Assembly (NCBI GenBank): GCA_021827805.1
Contig: JAKAUG010000249.1
Coordinates: 1-7,329 of the forward strand
Source of the DNA: Bacillota bacterium
GTDB lineage: Bacteria > Bacillota > Sulfobacillia > RBS10-35 > JAJYVN01
Length of the DNA: 7,329 nucleotides
Direction: 5' to 3'
Shown here: one piece after another, positions 5,492 through 7,329 of the stretch
How positions within the stretch are numbered: the stretch's first letter is position 1
Layout of the letters: every line of letters starts with the position of its first letter
Made by a program: the position numbers and the translations under genes
The notes under the pieces: model-generated
What the model was told of the DNA's origin: nothing
The model's database searches: none
What the model saw: the letters and a program-made list of their open reading frames with translations, nothing else

Positions 5492-7329
5492 GTGACCGGC
5501 TTGGTCCGAGGGTCGGCGCGCGGGCAAGCGCCTCTGCGTCTCACCCTGCGAGGGATGGTCCTGCCCAGTGCGGGAGAGCTGGTGCGGTGGTTCGGGCCCC
5601 TGGCGATGGTCGCGGGCCTTGCCGCCTCCATGGCCGCCGGTGCCGCGGGCCTGTCACCGCCGGCCGGAGGCTACCTCGCCATTCCTCGCCTCTGCGCCAT
5701 CCTGGTGGCGGGCCCTCTGGTGGCTGTGGCGGCGGCTGTCGCCTGGAGGCGCGCTCCCGCCGCGACGGGGCGCTGGGCCCCCGCCTGGCAGGCGCTGCGG
5801 CTGCGCGGTGCCTCACTGGGGACGCTGGCGCGCGCCCTGCTCTGGTCCTGGGTGCCACAAGTGGGGGCAGCCATCCTGGCGGCCGTTCTCGGCACCGCAT
5901 GGGCCGTCCTGGCCAGCCCCTGGCGCACGGCGCCCGCCGAGGCCCTTCTCTGGGCCGGGGCGGCGTCCCTGGTCGTGGCGTGCGCCTCCCTGGGCGGCTC
6001 GCTCAGGGCCTCCATGGCGTCTCCCGACCTGGAACGCCGGGGCCGCTCCGGGCGCGAATCCTGGCACGCCGGGTGGTGGCTGGACGCCCTGCCGCTGGTC
6101 GCGGGCGGTGCGGTCGGGGTGGCCCTCTGGCTACAGGGCGGTGACGCTTTCCGCTTCTCTGGCCCAGGACCAGGCGGTCTTCGGCGGCTCTCTGCTCACC
6201 CCGGGCGGCGCGAACACGGGCACTGCCGTCCAGACGACGCCCCACCTTGGCCTGGTGCTTCTTGTCGCGCCTCCGCTGCTGCTGGTGGGCCTCGGGGCCG
6301 CCGCTGGGTACATCCTCTCACTGGGTGCCCGGTTGCTGGACGGTGTTGCCAGCGGCTCCGTCCCCGCGATCCCGCTGCTGGCGGTCCGGGCCCTGGCCCG
6401 CGGAGCTCACGGCCGGCGGCTTGTGACGCCCATGACCCTGACCATCGCCGTGGTGGCGTTTGTCGGTTCCGGGTGGCTCGGCCTGGCGCGCACGGACCGC
6501 GTCCAGCAGGACGTCCGACTGGGGGCGGACGCCGCGGTGCCCCTTTCCTGGGCTGCCCCCTGCACCGCCCTCCCGGTTCCGCGGCATCCCTCCGGGATCC
6601 GCCAGCCAAGTTTCGGGACGGAGACGGTCTGCCGATCCTCCCCGGCCGCGGCGCTCCCGGACGTGTCTGCCGCTGTTGCGCACCTCCCGGGGACCGTGGC
6701 CGCCACGGTGCTGCTGACGGCCACCCAGGCCGTGCCTGGGGCGGAGATGCCCGCCGAGTACATCGGCGTCGATCCTGCCACATTCGGGGCCACCGTCCGC
6801 TGGCCCGCGGCCCTTCCGGGTCCAGAGGCCAGGGCGCTTGCGGCCCTGGCGTCCGGAGAGGCGGTCGTCTCGCCCCAGCTGGCGGCGGAGGCCCACGTCC
6901 AACCTGGGGACACCCTGCCGGGCCTGGGGCTGACCGCGCCCAGCATCGGCCTGGTGCTCCCGCTCTGGCCGGGACTCGGCACCGCGGAGCCCTTCTGGGC
7001 GGTGCTCAACGCGCAGCAGCTTGCGCCCGTCCTCCAGGGCCCTTACGGCCGCGGCCAACGGACGGGCCGGCTCCTCCTCCGGCTCCGTCCCCACGCCCAG
7101 ATCTCCTCGGTGCTCCGGGCCATCGGCAGCTCGGGGATGCAGGCGGGAACCCCTCGGCTGCCGTTGGGGGGCGCCGGCCTTGGCGGGCTCTGGCCGCTGG
7201 CCGCCGTGAGCAGCCTCTGTGCCCTGATCCTGGTCTGGCTTGCCCACGGAGCGACCCACGACGACCCGGACGGACTGCCTGGGAGCCTGGCCGTGGACGT
7301 CCTGGCCGCGGAGGAGGAGGTGCGGGCGG
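5492..7329 (+). CDS. FtsX/MacB-like ABC transporter permease, frameshifted and partial
   Basis: This is a multi-pass membrane permease of the FtsX/MacB type, normally paired with an ATPase to work on substrates at the outer face of the membrane. Numbering from GTG 5492, hydrophobic segments lie near 35-54, 67-85, 119-140, 149-170 and 198-214. LRLRGAS (102-108) matches the FtsX core motif (LLRLRGAS). The frame then shifts: from about 6150 the protein continues one frame over with LGLVLLVAPPLLLVGLGAA (252-270), a membrane segment at 314-331, and VRLGADAAV (341-349), matching the family's VGAD.RV motif. After that comes an extracellular domain with EYIGVDPATFGATVRWP and EAVVSPQLAAEAHVQPGDTL, both typical. 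Another hydrophobic segment lies near 7180-7250, and the gene runs off the right edge. The frame before the shift stays open but turns non-hydrophobic. GTG 5492 has AGAGGCGGGGGG upstream; GTG 5438, GTG 5468 and ATG 5555 are alternatives. The large N-terminal extracellular domain common in two-core permeases seems absent. It is either a sequencing error or a pseudogene. Confidence 0.78.
   Translation, partial: MTGLVRGSARGQAPLRLTLRGMVLPSAGELVRWFGPLAMVAGLAASMAAGAAGLSPPAGGYLAIPRLCAILVAGPLVAVAAAVAWRRAPAATGRWAPAWQALRLRGASLGTLARALLWSWVPQVGAAILAAVLGTAWAVLASPWRTAPAEALLWAGAASLVVACASLGGSLRASMASPDLERRGRSGRESWHAGWWLDALPLVAGGAVGVALWLQGGDAFRFSGPGPGGLRRLSAHPGRREHGHCRPDDAPPWPGASCRASAAAGGPRGRRWVHPLTGCPVAGRCCQRLRPRDPAAGGPGPGPRSSRPAACDAHDPDHRRGGVCRFRVARPGAHGPRPAGRPTGGGRRGAPFLGCPLHRPPGSAASLRDPPAKFRDGDGLPILPGRGAPGRVCRCCAPPGDRGRHGAADGHPGRAWGGDARRVHRRRSCHIRGHRPLARGPSGSRGQGACGPGVRRGGRLAPAGGGGPRPTWGHPAGPGADRAQHRPGAPALAGTRHRGALLGGAQRAAACARPPGPLRPRPTDGPAPPPAPSPRPDLLGAPGHRQLGDAGGNPSAAVGGRRPWRALAAGRREQPLCPDPGLACPRSDPRRPGRTAWEPGRGRPGRGGGGAG
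6136..6150 (+). other. Frameshift position in the permease gene
   Basis: The reading frame must advance by one base here. Two short runs could each account for it. Dropping one T from TTT at 6148-6150 gives WLQGGDASASLAQDQAVFGG; dropping one G from GGG at 6136-6138 gives WLQAVTLSASLAQDQAVFGG. Both are believable joins between a membrane segment and an outer loop. The sequence alone does not choose between them, nor between artefact and mutation. Confidence 0.7.

Noticed and set aside
5253..5495. A possible 80-residue gene starting at GTG 5253 whose TGA overlaps the permease GTG 5492 as GTGA
   Set aside because: The overlap looks like coupling, but its first half has low third-position G/C, unlike every real gene here. 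It lacks a ribosome-binding site and shows no recognisable domain, so it is probably the upstream region read by chance.
5161..5631. A 156-codon minus-strand open frame in the intergenic region
   Set aside because: It overlaps the start of the permease, has a Pro/Arg-rich chance-like composition, and would fill the whole iolD promoter region.
3304..6144. A 946-codon open frame on the plus strand
   Set aside because: It lies antisense to iolD, crosses the intergenic region and enters the permease in the wrong frame. Its translation is Gly/Arg/Ala/Pro-rich with no family motif. It is a by-product of high GC content.
6318..7259. A 313-codon minus-strand open frame opposite the permease
   Set aside because: Its translation is Gly/Arg/Gln/Pro-rich with no motif, while the opposite strand encodes clear membrane segments and FtsX family signatures.
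6141..7329. A separate gene starting at GTG 6141 rather than a frameshifted permease
   Set aside because: The preceding frame never stops, and the two halves join as one FtsX-like protein at a loop. A one-base shift explains the data more simply, although GTG 6141 cannot be fully excluded.
1..7329. CRISPR arrays, tRNA or rRNA genes, insertion sequences, tandem repeats, toxin-antitoxin or defence genes
   Set aside because: None was found by reading both strands: no spaced direct repeats, no transposase motifs and no terminal inverted repeats flanking a gene.

Overview
This is a very GC-rich bacterial window (roughly 70-75% G+C by eye). Codons strongly prefer G/C at the third position, GTG starts are common, and several genes have purine-rich ribosome-binding sites. 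That fits an actinobacterium, a high-GC Chloroflexi, or a high-GC deep-branching Firmicute. Nothing in the window, such as an rRNA or a lineage-specific gene, decides between these.

Positions 5151 down to 1 (minus strand) hold a compact operon, read right to left: an IolD-type ThDP enzyme, an IolE-like TIM-barrel protein, IolB (5-deoxy-glucuronate isomerase), and a split transketolase made of an N-terminal and a C-terminal subunit. The C-terminal subunit runs off the left edge. The genes are tightly coupled: iolD/iolE-like overlap by 7 nt, one base separates iolE-like and iolB, and the two transketolase genes overlap by 4 nt (GTGA). The first three genes cover the middle of myo-inositol catabolism: 2-keto-myo-inositol dehydration, C-C ring hydrolysis, then isomerisation to 2-deoxy-5-keto-D-gluconate. 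IolG, IolC, IolJ, IolA and any transporter are not in the window.

The transketolase pair is not part of the textbook iol pathway and is the main biological oddity. The operon also has a 24-bp perfect palindrome that covers the end of the iolE-like gene and the ribosome-binding site of iolB.

Positions 5152-5491 are a divergent intergenic region with a relatively AT-richer patch and no confidently recognisable promoter.

From 5492 to the right edge (plus strand) lies an FtsX/MacB-type ABC transporter permease. Its reading frame shifts once, near 6136-6150. The protein similarity and membrane segments continue cleanly in the +1 frame, so this is either a single-base sequencing/assembly error or a recent inactivating mutation. 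It has no evident functional link to the inositol operon.
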